DNA of 64,000 nucleotides from an uncultured Dehalococcoidia bacterium (GTDB lineage Bacteria; Chloroflexota; Dehalococcoidia; Lucifugimonadales; UBA3495), in the NCBI GenBank assembly GCA_951812535.1, contig CATOSK010000010.1, positions 62,001-126,000 of the forward strand, written 5' to 3'. The position numbers were made by a program, and so were the translations under genes. Under the pieces are notes generated by a model. It ran no database searches and had not been told where the DNA came from. It saw only the letters and a program-made list of their open reading frames with translations. Below, one piece after another: positions 32,069 through 41,550 of this stretch (position 1 is its first letter; the number at the start of each line of letters is the position of its first letter).

Positions 32069-33229
32069 CTAGCGCAACGGCGCAGCGTAAATTTGTCCGC
32101 CCTTGGGGCAGTCCTGGCACGGCGCATTGGCCCAGAGGGCGTTGCGGCCGTTCTCCCGGGGGAGGTTGATCCCGTCCGGGCCGAGGTTGCGGTTGTAAAC
32201 GTCGCCGTAGTTGCCGACGGCGTTCAGGACGTCCTGGGCGACGGTGTTGCTCAGGCCCAGGCTTTCCTGGCCGAACGAGCCGTCGATTCCCAGAAGGCGG
32301 TCCACCTTCGTGTCTCCGGTGGCCGTTGAGGACACCGAACCCTGGTTCACGCCGTAGGCCTCACCGTAGATCAGGATGGCCATTACGGTCTTGACGATGT
32401 CGAACCACTGGTCATCGCCGTGAGGGACCACCGGGCCCAAAGGCTCCTCTGAGATGGTCTCCGGGAGGATGACGTGATCGTCCCGGTTGGCGAGAGCGGT
32501 CCCCAGGGCTGCCAGCTGGGACCGGTCGTTGGTAAAGGCGTCGCACTGTCCGCTTTCGTAAGCCGCGACCACCGCGTCGGTGTCCTCGAAGGTCAAGGCC
32601 TCGATGCCAAGGTTGTTCTGGTCGGAGAAGTCCTGGAGGTTAAGCTCGGTGGTAGTTCCCTGGGTTACGCAAACCGAGGCGCCGTCCAGGTCCAGAGCGC
32701 TGTCGATTCCCAGGCTCTTGTTGACCATGAATCCCTGGCCGTCGTAGAACATGGTCTGGGCGTAGTTGCCCCACTGGGAGTCCCGCGACGTGGTCCAGGT
32801 GACGGTCCGGACCAGCATGTCCACTTCACCGGACTGGATGGTGGGACCGCGCTCGGCGGCGGTTATCAACCGGATCTCGATGGCGTTGGGGTCGCCGACG
32901 GTGGCGGCGGCCAGCGCGCGGCACAGGTCTATGTCGAAGCCAACGTTGTTACCGGCATCATCCAGCGAACCGTAACCGGGTACGTCGTTGCGGCTGGCAC
33001 AGATGACGCTGCCGCGGGCCTTGACGGCTTCCAGGCGGCTGCCCCCTTCGGGCATGGCCATAGCGGACGACTTGGCTTCCTCCAACTCCATCTTGGTGTC
33101 TTCCAGTTCTTGCTGGACGGCGGCGAGTTCTGCGGCGGAAGTGTCAGGGGCTTCTTCTGTGCAGGCGGTGAGGCCCACCAGGGCCAGGGACAGGATCACC
33201 AAAGGCAAATACTTCAGGTACCGGACCAT
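32069..33229 (-). CDS. aapJ: Amino acid ABC transporter substrate-binding lipoprotein (AapJ/BztA type), 386 aa
   Basis: The lipobox LVGLTAC places the lipidated Cys at residue 23. A short coiled-coil stretch follows (AVQQELEDTKMELEEAKSSA), then the periplasmic-binding-protein fold of family 3: VICASRNDVPGYGSLDDAGN, NVGFDIDLCRALAAATVGDP, VRTVTWTTSRDSQWG. The C-terminus has the AapJ-type CQDCPKGGQIYAAPLR. It captures L-amino acids outside the membrane and hands them to AapQM. ATG 33229 is preferred; a TTG two codons upstream has a closer GGAG. Confidence 0.9.
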   Translation of the reverse strand: MVRYLKYLPLVILSLALVGLTACTEEAPDTSAAELAAVQQELEDTKMELEEAKSSAMAMPEGGSRLEAVKARGSVICASRNDVPGYGSLDDAGNNVGFDIDLCRALAAATVGDPNAIEIRLITAAERGPTIQSGEVDMLVRTVTWTTSRDSQWGNYAQTMFYDGQGFMVNKSLGIDSALDLDGASVCVTQGTTTELNLQDFSDQNNLGIEALTFEDTDAVVAAYESGQCDAFTNDRSQLAALGTALANRDDHVILPETISEEPLGPVVPHGDDQWFDIVKTVMAILIYGEAYGVNQGSVSSTATGDTKVDRLLGIDGSFGQESLGLSNTVAQDVLNAVGNYGDVYNRNLGPDGINLPRENGRNALWANAPCQDCPKGGQIYAAPLR

Positions 33230-33305
33230 ATACAATACACTCCTTCGCTTCTGGGTATAGGCCGATCATATTTTCTTCACACGGCCATGCCCATATCTTG
33301 AACAG

Positions 33306-33383
33306 TGGTACCCCGGATGGGCTTCGATCCCATGATCTCCACCTTGAAAGGGTGGCGTCCTAACCTGGCTAGACGACCGGGGC
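33306..33383 (-). tRNA. tRNA-Glu (anticodon TTC), CCA encoded
   Basis: Read on the minus strand from 33383: acceptor GCCCCGG, D-arm with CTAGCCAGGTTAGGAC, anticodon stem CCACC/GGTGG around loop CTTTCAA (anticodon TTC), T-arm with GGGATCGAAGCCC, acceptor CCGGGGT, discriminator A and encoded CCA at 33308-33306. The first acceptor pair is a G-U wobble. It lies 43 bp after argC and 76 bp before aapJ, all on the same strand. Confidence 0.95.
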
Positions 33384-33426
33384 ACAGCGTTTATCTTACT
33401 ACATGTGCGTACAATTTCGCCACATT

Positions 33427-34455
33427 TTACGGATACACGGCTACGGAATCCAAAGCGAGATCTTCGGGCCAGCCGAACATGAGGTTCATGTTTTGAACGG
33501 CCTGGCCAGCGGCTCCCTTGACCAGGTTGTCGATGCAGCTGATGACTATCAGCCGGCCCGTCCGGGAGTCCACCACGGGATGGACCAGGCACTGGTTGTT
33601 TCCCAGCGTCTGCTTGGTCTGGGGCGGCCTGGAGGCAACGACGACGAAGGGATGGCCCTTGTAATAGTCCTCGTATAAATCCCGGATGCGCTGTGACGGG
33701 TCGCCGCTGTCCAGGTACTCCGGCCGCAGCTGGGCATAGCAGGAACTGAGGATGCCCCTGGTCATGGGAATAAGATGGGTCAGGAAGGTGATGGCCAGGG
33801 TGTCTTCCGACAGGGCGTTGAGTTCCTGCGTGATCTCGGGCAGATGCCGGTGGCCGCCCAGCGAGTACGCCATCACGTTCTCGTTGACCTCGGAATAGTG
33901 GGTGGTCAACGCCAGTGTCCGGCCGGCGCCGGAAACGCCGGACTTGCTGTCGATGACTATTCCTCCTTCCACCAGCCGGTGTTCCACCGCTGGAGCCATT
34001 CCGAGGATCGCACTGGTGGGATAACAGCCTGGGTTGGCAATCAGGCGGGATCCCGGCACTTCCTCGTGGTGCAGCTCGGGCAGCCCGTAGACGGCCTCCT
34101 CGAGGTAGGTCGGGTCCGGGTGTTCCACTCCGTACCATTCGGTATATTCCCTGGCGTCCTTGAGACGGAAATCGGCGCTGATGTCTACCGTTTTGATCCC
34201 CTGCTCCAGGAGAGGGATCACCGCCTCGGCGCTGGCCTTGTGGGGCAGGGCCGAGAACACCAGGTCCAGGCTGCCTTCCAGTTCCGGTGTGATGGTCAGG
34301 TCTAGTTGGGACAGGTGGGGGAACACCTCGCCCAGTTTCTGCCCCGCCGCACTGCGGCCCGTTACCGAGGCGATCTCCACCTCGGGATGCTGGTAGAGGA
34401 TGCGGGCCAGCTCGGAGCCCGCGTATCCAGTCACGTTGATGATGCCTGCCTTCAT
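33427..34455 (-). CDS. argC: N-acetyl-gamma-glutamyl-phosphate reductase, 342 aa
   Basis: The NADP-binding start AGIINVTGYAGSELARILYQ (GxxGxxG-type loop), the phosphate/semialdehyde region FSALPHKASAEAVIPLLEQG, the catalytic Cys in ANPGCYPTSAILGMAP, SKSGVSGAGRTLA, and the His-containing GGHRHLPEITQEL are all present. It carries out the third step of arginine synthesis. The ATG overlaps the stop of nth (ATGA). The other arg genes are not in the window. Confidence 0.93.
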   Translation of the reverse strand: MKAGIINVTGYAGSELARILYQHPEVEIASVTGRSAAGQKLGEVFPHLSQLDLTITPELEGSLDLVFSALPHKASAEAVIPLLEQGIKTVDISADFRLKDAREYTEWYGVEHPDPTYLEEAVYGLPELHHEEVPGSRLIANPGCYPTSAILGMAPAVEHRLVEGGIVIDSKSGVSGAGRTLALTTHYSEVNENVMAYSLGGHRHLPEITQELNALSEDTLAITFLTHLIPMTRGILSSCYAQLRPEYLDSGDPSQRIRDLYEDYYKGHPFVVVASRPPQTKQTLGNNQCLVHPVVDSRTGRLIVISCIDNLVKGAAGQAVQNMNLMFGWPEDLALDSVAVYP

Positions 34456-35255
34456 TGCGTCGTCTCCTCAATTTCGGGTGTGTGGGGGAGCTGAGTGGTC
34501 TTGCTCCCGGCTCGTTTCCTGGGTTTGGGGGTCTGCGAGGCGTCGGGCCCGTCAGACCCCATCATTCGGTCCCGAGCGGGACATCCGAAACCGATGATGC
34601 AATCTCCGCACAGTGGCCGCTGGGCCTTACAGACCTGGCGGCCGTGGGTGATGAAGGCGACGTGGAAGGGAAAAACCTGGTGCGGTTCAACTGCGGCTTC
34701 CAGCAGATCGTGGGCCTTATCCGCGTTGACCTTGGGGCCGATGAGCTCCAGCCGTTGGGCCACGCGAAAGATGTGCGTGTCGATGGCCATGGCTGGCATG
34801 CCAAGCGAGAAATTGAGAATGATGCCGGCGGATTTGGGGCCGATGCCGGGGAGCTGCCGGAGCCACGCCTTGGCCTCGGCCAAAGGCATCTCCGCCAGGA
34901 AGGATAGGTCCAGCGAGTCTTGGTTGAGTTCCAGGATCCTGGTCAGGATGGTCTTGATGCGGGGCGCCTTGATCTTGGCCAGGCCCCCAACACTGATGGC
35001 CGATTCGATGTCCGCTACCTCGGCCCGCGCGATGCTGTACAGATCTCCGAACCTTCCCATCAGGCTGCGGAAGGCCCTCTCCGAGTTGGTGTCTGAAGTG
35101 TGCTGCGAAAGAATCGTGAAGACCAGCTCGTGGGCTGGATCCAGGCGAGGTTCTTCCGGGAAGGGCCCGTACTGCTCGGTGAGCAGGCGGATGGCCTCAT
35201 TGATGGCTATGGAGGGCTTTGCCGCTCTCTTTTTCCTGCTTCTCTTGGGAGGCAT
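34452..35255 (-). CDS. nth: Endonuclease III (DNA glycosylase/AP lyase), 267 aa
   Basis: A helix-hairpin-helix with the catalytic Lys (LPGIGPKSAGIILNFSLGMP) is followed by the catalytic Asp in AIDTHIFRVAQRL. The [4Fe-4S] ligands follow the pattern C-x6-C-x2-C-x5-C (CKAQRPLCGDCIIGFGC). It removes oxidised pyrimidines from DNA. Basic N- and C-terminal tails (PPKRSRKKRAAKPS; KPRKRAGSKTT) make it longer than the usual 210 residues. It is translationally coupled to argC. Confidence 0.93.
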   Translation of the reverse strand: MPPKRSRKKRAAKPSIAINEAIRLLTEQYGPFPEEPRLDPAHELVFTILSQHTSDTNSERAFRSLMGRFGDLYSIARAEVADIESAISVGGLAKIKAPRIKTILTRILELNQDSLDLSFLAEMPLAEAKAWLRQLPGIGPKSAGIILNFSLGMPAMAIDTHIFRVAQRLELIGPKVNADKAHDLLEAAVEPHQVFPFHVAFITHGRQVCKAQRPLCGDCIIGFGCPARDRMMGSDGPDASQTPKPRKRAGSKTTQLPHTPEIEETTQ

Positions 35256-35484
35256 TATGCGGCGCTTGCACAGTGGGAATAAACCGGCCCAGCGTGTGAG
35301 GCGATGATCCGGCGCGGGGTCCGGCGGCTAGCGGATTCTAGCATCCGAGGCGCCGGGTTCTCAAGAAAGAAGGCTGCAGTAAAGAGGCCTGAGGAGACTG
35401 CCACCCAGACCGCAACTGCCCGGAACCGGGTTGGGCGGGCAGGCCGGGGGCTGGATGGGCCGAACGGGGGAGGGCTGGTTGGCC

Positions 35485-36384
35485 CTAGGGATTCTCCCCC
35501 GTACCTCCCAGTTGCGAACGCAGGAACTGCTCCAACTCCCGGACGACGGCTGAAGGGTCGGGCATGTCGCTGTCGGTCTGGCTCTCGTCGTAGCGGGTTT
35601 CCAGCTTCTTGATGTAGTCCTGGAGCTGGTCGTCCTCGTCGACGGCCTTCAGTACCTCCTGGTCGAATGTATCGGCCGCCGCGCTCAACTCCTTCAGGTC
35701 GATGGGAAGGTCCAAGAGCCCGATCAGGTTCTTGGCCAGGGTATAGCTGATCCGGTAGTTGGGAGCCGCCTGTAGGTAGTGAGAGGTATGGCCCCACAGG
35801 GAAGCGTAGGCCATGCCCTGCCGGGTACAGGCGTCCATGACGGCGGTGCTTATCCCGGTCGGACCCTGATAGTTGGAAGTGCCCACGCTGGCCGATTCCA
35901 ATGCCTGCTGGAGATCGGGTTGGGTGGAGGAACCGGTCAGCCGGACGGGGCGGGTATGAGGCACCGCATCAAGGAGCGCCCCGACGTGGATCACCGTCTG
36001 CACCCCGTACTCGCGGGCTACCCCCGAAACCAGGGAAGAAAAGGTGCGCCATTTCAGGTTGGGCTCCACTCCCAGCAGGAACATCATCCCCGGTTCGGCA
36101 TCCCCGTCCGCCGGGCTCCAATAGTAGAACTCGTTGGCCGGCCAATGGATTCTGCGGCGGCCGTCCTTGGTCCGGGTCGACCGGGGCCGTTCCCGGGTGA
36201 ATACGAAGAAATCCTCCGGGTCAACCTCGGCAAATTTCTTCGCGTCCAGCTTTCGCAGGAGGTACTTGATGGTGTTGGTCGCACTCTCAGCGGCATCGGG
36301 CCACCCGGCATAGGCGATCAACAGCCGGTCCAGTCTGGCCGGCGGGGTTTCATGTAACGTCAGGTGTTCAGGTAGGGGAGACAC
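35485..36384 (-). CDS. PAC2-family protein, 299 aa
   Basis: The sequence fits the PAC2 (proteasome assembly chaperone 2) superfamily: LLIAYAGWPDAAESATNTIK, EDFFVFTRERP, FYYWSP, EPNLKWRTFSSLVSGVAREY, VIHVGALLDAVPHTRPVRLT, and QGPTGISTAVMDACTRQGMA. The C-terminal part is a charged helical tail. Bacterial members have no established activity; in actinobacteria and relatives they co-occur with proteasomes. No proteasome gene is present here. The 308 bp between its start and the convergently placed end of crcB (36385-36692) show nothing recognisable. Confidence 0.85.
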   Translation of the reverse strand: MSPLPEHLTLHETPPARLDRLLIAYAGWPDAAESATNTIKYLLRKLDAKKFAEVDPEDFFVFTRERPRSTRTKDGRRRIHWPANEFYYWSPADGDAEPGMMFLLGVEPNLKWRTFSSLVSGVAREYGVQTVIHVGALLDAVPHTRPVRLTGSSTQPDLQQALESASVGTSNYQGPTGISTAVMDACTRQGMAYASLWGHTSHYLQAAPNYRISYTLAKNLIGLLDLPIDLKELSAAADTFDQEVLKAVDEDDQLQDYIKKLETRYDESQTDSDMPDPSAVVRELEQFLRSQLGGTGENP

Positions 36385-36692
36385 GACTCCCTCCTGTCAG
36401 TGGTTTGATGCCGCCGAAGCGGGGTTGATTCTCCGTGGAATGGAAGCCGGGCCGCGCCTGTGGTATCCGGCGTCCGGGACCGGTTCGCGTGGAATGTTTC
36501 GTCCGTGTGGGACGCCCCAAAACCCTTTAGGCCGCCGGAAAGAGTATTAGGTATTGGCCAAAATAGCAAGAACCATCCCGCCGGTCAGTGCCTGCCTTTG
36601 CCGCCAGGTCGAGCGCCGGCATCGCACTCAACCCTGTCTACGGGAACACCAGCGAGCCGGTTTCAACCCGCTCTTGCCGCGGCCAACCCCTA

Positions 36693-37076
36693 CTACCAGG
36701 CCCGGGCGGCCACGTTTCCCATCAGCAGGCCCAGGAATGCCGCCCCAAGGCCGGCAATGATGCTGCCGCCCACGTTTGCCGCGGCTCTGACGAACTCTCC
36801 CTCCATGATTAACCTGACCGACTCCAGGCTCAACGTGGAGAAAGTGGTGTATCCTCCCAGGAATCCGACGGCGGCAAAGCTCCGGACCGGCTCGGGTAGC
36901 GGCGCCCGTTCCAGGGAAATACCCACCAGCAGCCCAATGAGAAACGAGCCCGTCACATTGACGATCAACGTGCCCATAACGGTGTCTGGACCCCAGTGCG
37001 AACCAGCCCACCGTCCGACGGCGAAGCGGAGGACCGAGCCGGCGGCTCCGCCCACTGCCACCAGCAGCCAGGTCAT
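36693..37076 (-). CDS. crcB: Fluoride exporter CrcB/Fluc, 127 aa
   Basis: Four membrane helices, with the family signature GFLGGYTTFSTLSLESVRLI (TTFST Phe/Thr track), the Asn of IVNVTGSFLIG and VGGAAGSVLRFAVGRW at the start. Such proteins form antiparallel dimers that export fluoride. I looked for a fluoride riboswitch in the 120 bp upstream and did not find its conserved core. One gene copy is seen. Confidence 0.9.
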   Translation of the reverse strand: MTWLLVAVGGAAGSVLRFAVGRWAGSHWGPDTVMGTLIVNVTGSFLIGLLVGISLERAPLPEPVRSFAAVGFLGGYTTFSTLSLESVRLIMEGEFVRAAANVGGSIIAGLGAAFLGLLMGNVAARAW

Positions 37077-37200
37077 CTCAAACCCGGCTATGCCGAGGGC
37101 ACCGGATTCGTGCTTCGCTCGTAGGGCAGGGCGATGTCACTCCCTACTGCCCCCCACCGCGGTAGTCCTTTCCACGGTATGAGCCCCCACCGGCAGTCCG

Positions 37201-38064
37201 TTAACGCCCCGCCGGGACGGCGGCCCCCGGCGTTTTCATGCGCAGGCTGTACACCGACGTCCGGGCGGTGAAGTACATGGTCCTCGAGTCCGGGCCGCCC
37301 CAGGCGCAGTTGGCCGGAATCTCGGGTAGCCGGATTATGCCCAGATGCGATCCGGAGGCGTCGAAGACCCAGCACCCGCCGGGACCGGTGCAGTATACCC
37401 GGCCCTCCACGTCCACCTTCATGCCGTCTGGGACCCCGTCCGGTTCGTCAGAGGACATGTCCGCGAAGATGCGGCCGTTGGCGCAGCTGCCGTCCGGCTG
37501 AACGTCGTAGGCCCGTATCTGCATGTCGTTCCTGGTGTTGGCGACGTATAGGATGCTCTCGTCGGGAGAGAAGGCGAGGCCATTGGGGTATTCGACGTCC
37601 CGCACCACGGCGGTGACGGCTCCGTCGGGCATGATCCGGTGCACGCCGCTGAACTCTATCTCCCGGTCGGCCGGGTCAATCCTGCCGCTGGGGTTCGTGA
37701 AATAGATGCTGCCGTCGGACTTGCATACGACATCGTTGGGGCGGTGGAGACGCTTGCCTTCCCAGCGGTCGGCCAGGCCGGTTATGGTTCCGTCCTGCTC
37801 CCGGCGGCTGATGCGCCGGGCGTCGCCCTCGCACATGACGAGACGCCCTTCCAGGTCGAAGGTGAGACCGTTGGAACCGCCGCTGTTGTCCCGGTAGACT
37901 TCGGCCGGGCTGCCCGGGGTGACTCGATAAATTATGCTGGTCCGTATGTCAACGAAAAGCAGGTACCCATCGACGTGCCAGAGCGGGCCTTCGGTGAATT
38001 GGAATCCCGTGGCCACCAGGAATGTCGGTTCCGATTCGACGACACCGTCCAGTAGATCCGGCAT
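37201..38064 (-). CDS. SMP-30/gluconolactonase-family protein, 287 aa
   Basis: A six-bladed beta-propeller hydrolase with the metal-site residues of the family: FTEGPLWHVDGYLLFVDIRT (first-blade Glu), NSGGSNGLTFDLEGRLVMCE, HRPNDVVCKSDGSIYFTNPS (Asn-Asp), VEYPNGLAFSPDESILYVAN (Asn), and DGVPDGMKVDVEGRVYCTGP (Asp). Likely a lactonase acting on a sugar acid lactone, with the substrate unknown. It could supply aldonic acids to the sugar pathways in this window, but nothing links it directly. Confidence 0.88.
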   Translation of the reverse strand: MPDLLDGVVESEPTFLVATGFQFTEGPLWHVDGYLLFVDIRTSIIYRVTPGSPAEVYRDNSGGSNGLTFDLEGRLVMCEGDARRISRREQDGTITGLADRWEGKRLHRPNDVVCKSDGSIYFTNPSGRIDPADREIEFSGVHRIMPDGAVTAVVRDVEYPNGLAFSPDESILYVANTRNDMQIRAYDVQPDGSCANGRIFADMSSDEPDGVPDGMKVDVEGRVYCTGPGGCWVFDASGSHLGIIRLPEIPANCAWGGPDSRTMYFTARTSVYSLRMKTPGAAVPAGR

Positions 38065-38213
38065 GGCGCAATCCTCCGTGGAGAAGATGGGAAGGCGGGG
38101 CGGGGAGCGTCTCCTGGACGCAGTTCCGGGAGTATAGTTTGGCCCCCGGCCATTTTCAACTGAGTCAAACCAGACCGAGCGGACGTGCCCGACTCCACTG
38201 GACCGGGTTTAAA

Positions 38214-38477
38214 ATGAACCAAAACATGATCCCAAGAATCGCCTCAGGGTTCCGAGGACGCTCGTCTTTGAACACTCCTTTGACCACCGAACAGCAGATC
38301 CAGGCCGTGTTGTCCGCTCTTGCCGAGGTGCAGGCGTGCGACAACTGCGGCGCCAGGTTCCGGTTCGGAGACCTGGACTGCCCGCACTGCGGGGCGGAAT
38401 TGGATGATTACTTTCGCGGTTGGGCCGGCCGGTTGCTTGAGAAGTTGGGCATCTATCCGGGCGGCCCCGGCGTCTAG
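38214..38477 (+). CDS. Small zinc-ribbon protein, 87 aa
   Basis: A single double-CxxC ribbon (CDNCGARFRFGDLDCPHCGAE) is followed by an amphipathic tail (FRGWAGRLLEKLGIYPGG). The N-terminal 25 residues are poorly constrained, so the start is uncertain: ATG 38214 is taken, but a TTG about 20 codons later is possible. The function is not recognised. It is separated from the next gene by 115 bp. Confidence 0.6.
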   Translation: MNQNMIPRIASGFRGRSSLNTPLTTEQQIQAVLSALAEVQACDNCGARFRFGDLDCPHCGAELDDYFRGWAGRLLEKLGIYPGGPGV

Positions 38478-38592
38478 CAGACGCGGGTGGTCCCTGGTTT
38501 GCCGGTCGGCCCGCCGGGTTTTCGGTCCGGTTGAACGGCCTTTCCCGTTGGGATAAGCTAGCCCGGCATCCGGGAGCCTTCAGGAGTCCTCC

Positions 38593-41502
38593 ATGACCAC
38601 GACGACCGCCCAACGTATCCGGGGAAGAGAAAGGGAAGAGCTGGCGCAGGAAATCGCGCGGCGGGTTTCCGGCGAGGTCCGTTTCGACCCCTTTTCCCGG
38701 GTCCTGTACAGCACCGACGCCAGCATCTACCAGATGCAGCCGGTGGGCGTGGTTATTCCCCGCAGTGTTGAGGACGTCCTGGCGGTGATGGAGGTGGCCC
38801 GGGACAACCAGGTCCCAGTCCTGCCCCGTTCCGGCGGGACCAGCCTGGCCGGGCAGACGGTTAACCACGCCATCGTGATGGACTTCAGCAAGTACATGAA
38901 CCAGGTGCTCGAAGTGAATGAGGAGGAGCACTGGGCGCGGGTGCAGCCCGGGATCATTCTGGACCAGCTCAACCGGCACCTAACCCGATATAACCTGCAA
39001 TACGCGCCGGACCCCACCACGTCCAGCCGGGCCTGTGTCGGAGGCGGCATCGGCAACAACACCTGCGGGGCCCACTCCGTCATCTACGGCAAGACCCTGG
39101 ATCATGTCCAGGAGTTGGACGTAGTGCTGTCCGACGCTTCCCGCTCCCACTTCCAGACGCTGGATGGGCCTTCCCTGGAGGCCAAGCTCGGCGGGACCGG
39201 TCTGGAGTCGGATATTTACCGGGGGGTTCTGCGAATCGCCCGGGAGCACATTCCCGAGATCGAGGCCCGTTACCCCAGGATCATGCGCCGGGTGAGCGGT
39301 TACAACCTGGACGACTTCCTGCATGAAGGGCCGGTCAACCTGGCTCGGATGGCCGTAGGCTCCGAGGGCACGCTCTGCGTTACGACCGAAGCCAAGGTCA
39401 ACCTCGTCCCACGGCCCACCATGACCAGCCTGTCGGTCCTCCACTTCGACGACATCGTAGAGGCCAGTGAAGCGACGCGGGAGGTGCTGCGCCATCCGGT
39501 TTCATCCATCGAGTTGATGGACAAGATGATGCTGGACCGTTGCCGGGATTCTCTCGGGTTCGCCCAGAACCTCTCCTTCGTGGATGGGAACCCCGGCTCG
39601 CTGTTGCTGGTCGAGTTCTACGGCGAGTCCGAAGCCGAGTTGCTTTCCAAGATGGAAGCGCTGCGGGATGACATGGCTCGCAAGCGGCTGGGGTACGCCT
39701 GCGTCAACCTTCTCGACCGCGCTTCCCAGGCCAACGTCTGGCGTATCCGTACCGCCGGGTTGGGCTTGCTGATGAGCATCCACGGCGATTCGAAACCGCT
39801 CCCCTACGTCGAGGACACGGCAGTCGACCCGGACCAGTTGGGGCCCTTCGTCAAGCGCTTCGACGAAATAGTCCGCAGCCACAACACCGAGGCCGGTTAC
39901 TACGGTCATGCCAGCGTGGGCTGCCTGCACATCCGGCCGCTGGTAAGCCTCAAGGACGAAGCTGGCATCAACCGCATGATTGCCATCGCGGATGAGATCA
40001 GCGACCTAGTCAAGGAGTTTGGCGGCTCCCTTAGCGGAGAGCACGGCGACGGCATTGTCCGCGGCGTGTGGGCCGAAAAGATGTTCGGTCCGGAGTTGGT
40101 CGATGCTTTCCGGGAGCTGAAAACCACCTTTGATCCCCAGGGGATAATGAATCCGGGCAAGATATTCGACTGCCCGCCCATGGGAGAGAACCTGCGTTAC
40201 GGCACCGAGTACCGGGCGGCTGCCCTTCCCACCACGCTGGACTTCTCCCTCGACACCGACTACGCCGGCGCCGTGGAAATGTGCAACGGGATGGCGGCCT
40301 GCCGCAAGCTGGACGGGACCATGTGCCCGTCGTTCATGGCAACCCGCGACGAGGAACATTCCACCAGGGGAAGGGCCAACCTTCTCCGCGCCGCCCTGTC
40401 GGGGAACCTTCCCGAAGGCACCATGACGAGCCGCCGGCTGTATGAGGCCCTGGACCTTTGCCTGGAATGCAAGGGCTGCAAGTCCGAGTGTCCGTCCGGC
40501 GTGGACATGGCCAAGCTCAAGTACGAGTTCCTGTCCAACTACAACAAGGCCAACAAGCCATCGCTGCGCACCCGCATGTTCGCTCAAATCAATCGCGTCA
40601 ACCGCTGGGGCAGCAGGTTCGCCCCCCTATCCAACTGGGGCGCGTCCAATCCGCTGGGCAAGCTTATCTCGGAAAAAATGCTGGGGGTCCATCCGCATCG
40701 GCGTTTGCCGGCCTTTGCCGGGTCCACCTTCGAGCAATGGTTCCACCGGCGTACTTCCCGCCTGGAGACAGGAAGTACGGTGGCCCTCTTCAATGACACC
40801 TTCATGAATTACAACTATCCCCAGGTCGGTATGGCGACGGTGGAACTGCTGGAAGCCGCCGGCTTCCGGGTGGAACTGGTCAGCGCGGGCTGCTGCGGCC
40901 GCCCGATGATCTCCAAGGGGTTCCTGGACGACGCTGCGTCGTCCGCTTCCGCCAATGTCGATGCTCTGTTCCGGTTCGCCGAACGGGACATTCCCATAAT
41001 CGGGTGCGAACCCAGCTGCCTGCTGACCTTCCGGGATGAATACCCTGAGCTTGTCAGGGACGAAAGGGCGAAGAAAATAGCGGATAACAGCTACCTGATT
41101 GATGAATTCCTGGCCATGCTTTCGAATCGTGGAGAATCGGCGTTAGAGTTTGACCAGACCGCCAAGAAAGTGCTCTTCCACGGGCACTGCCACGAAAAAT
41201 CACTGGTGGGAACGGCGAGCTCCCTAACAGCGCTCCGCCTGCCTCCCAACTACGAAGTCGAACTGATCAACGCCGGCTGCTGCGGTATGGCCGGGTCTTT
41301 CGGATTCGAAAAAGAGCACTACGACATATCCATGACCATCGGAGGCCAGTCTCTCTTCCCGGCCATTGAGGCCAAGGGGCCGGACTGGGAAGTTGCGGTG
41401 ATGGGGGTATCCTGTCGCCAGCAGGTCGAGCACGGGACAGGCCGTTCCGCCCGCCACCTTTCCGAGGTGCTGCGGGATGCGTTGGTGCAACCGGGGTCCT
41501 GA
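38593..41502 (+). CDS. FAD-linked oxidase fused to Fe-S/CCG domains (D-2-hydroxyacid dehydrogenase type), 969 aa
   Basis: Residues about 40-540 form an FAD-binding PCMH/VAO domain (VLPRSGGTSLAGQTVNHAIV, GGGIGNNTCGAHSVIYG, MAVGSEGTLCV) with the C-terminal oxidase cap (HASVGCLHIRPL, SGEHGDGIVRG). A ferredoxin-like part follows, with CNGMAACRKLDGTMCPSF and CLECKGCKSECPSGVDM. Two CCG cysteine-rich domains close it (SAGCCGRPM and INAGCCGMAGSFG). This order matches the large GlcD-GlpC fusions (YdiJ type) that oxidise D-lactate or D-2-hydroxyglutarate into the respiratory chain. It is soluble or membrane-associated and monocistronic. Confidence 0.9.
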   Translation: MTTTTAQRIRGREREELAQEIARRVSGEVRFDPFSRVLYSTDASIYQMQPVGVVIPRSVEDVLAVMEVARDNQVPVLPRSGGTSLAGQTVNHAIVMDFSKYMNQVLEVNEEEHWARVQPGIILDQLNRHLTRYNLQYAPDPTTSSRACVGGGIGNNTCGAHSVIYGKTLDHVQELDVVLSDASRSHFQTLDGPSLEAKLGGTGLESDIYRGVLRIAREHIPEIEARYPRIMRRVSGYNLDDFLHEGPVNLARMAVGSEGTLCVTTEAKVNLVPRPTMTSLSVLHFDDIVEASEATREVLRHPVSSIELMDKMMLDRCRDSLGFAQNLSFVDGNPGSLLLVEFYGESEAELLSKMEALRDDMARKRLGYACVNLLDRASQANVWRIRTAGLGLLMSIHGDSKPLPYVEDTAVDPDQLGPFVKRFDEIVRSHNTEAGYYGHASVGCLHIRPLVSLKDEAGINRMIAIADEISDLVKEFGGSLSGEHGDGIVRGVWAEKMFGPELVDAFRELKTTFDPQGIMNPGKIFDCPPMGENLRYGTEYRAAALPTTLDFSLDTDYAGAVEMCNGMAACRKLDGTMCPSFMATRDEEHSTRGRANLLRAALSGNLPEGTMTSRRLYEALDLCLECKGCKSECPSGVDMAKLKYEFLSNYNKANKPSLRTRMFAQINRVNRWGSRFAPLSNWGASNPLGKLISEKMLGVHPHRRLPAFAGSTFEQWFHRRTSRLETGSTVALFNDTFMNYNYPQVGMATVELLEAAGFRVELVSAGCCGRPMISKGFLDDAASSASANVDALFRFAERDIPIIGCEPSCLLTFRDEYPELVRDERAKKIADNSYLIDEFLAMLSNRGESALEFDQTAKKVLFHGHCHEKSLVGTASSLTALRLPPNYEVELINAGCCGMAGSFGFEKEHYDISMTIGGQSLFPAIEAKGPDWEVAVMGVSCRQQVEHGTGRSARHLSEVLRDALVQPGS

Positions 41503-41550
41503 TCCCCTGCGAGCCGCCTGGCGTCCCTTTTCGGGCGACCGTACAATCTT

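Noticed and set aside
33306-33383. tRNA-Glu as an integration site
   Set aside because: No integrase and no duplicated tRNA 3' end were seen nearby; flanking genes are housekeeping.
37077-37200. Possible fluoride riboswitch upstream of crcB
   Set aside because: The conserved core of the crcB motif could not be found in the leader on the minus strand.
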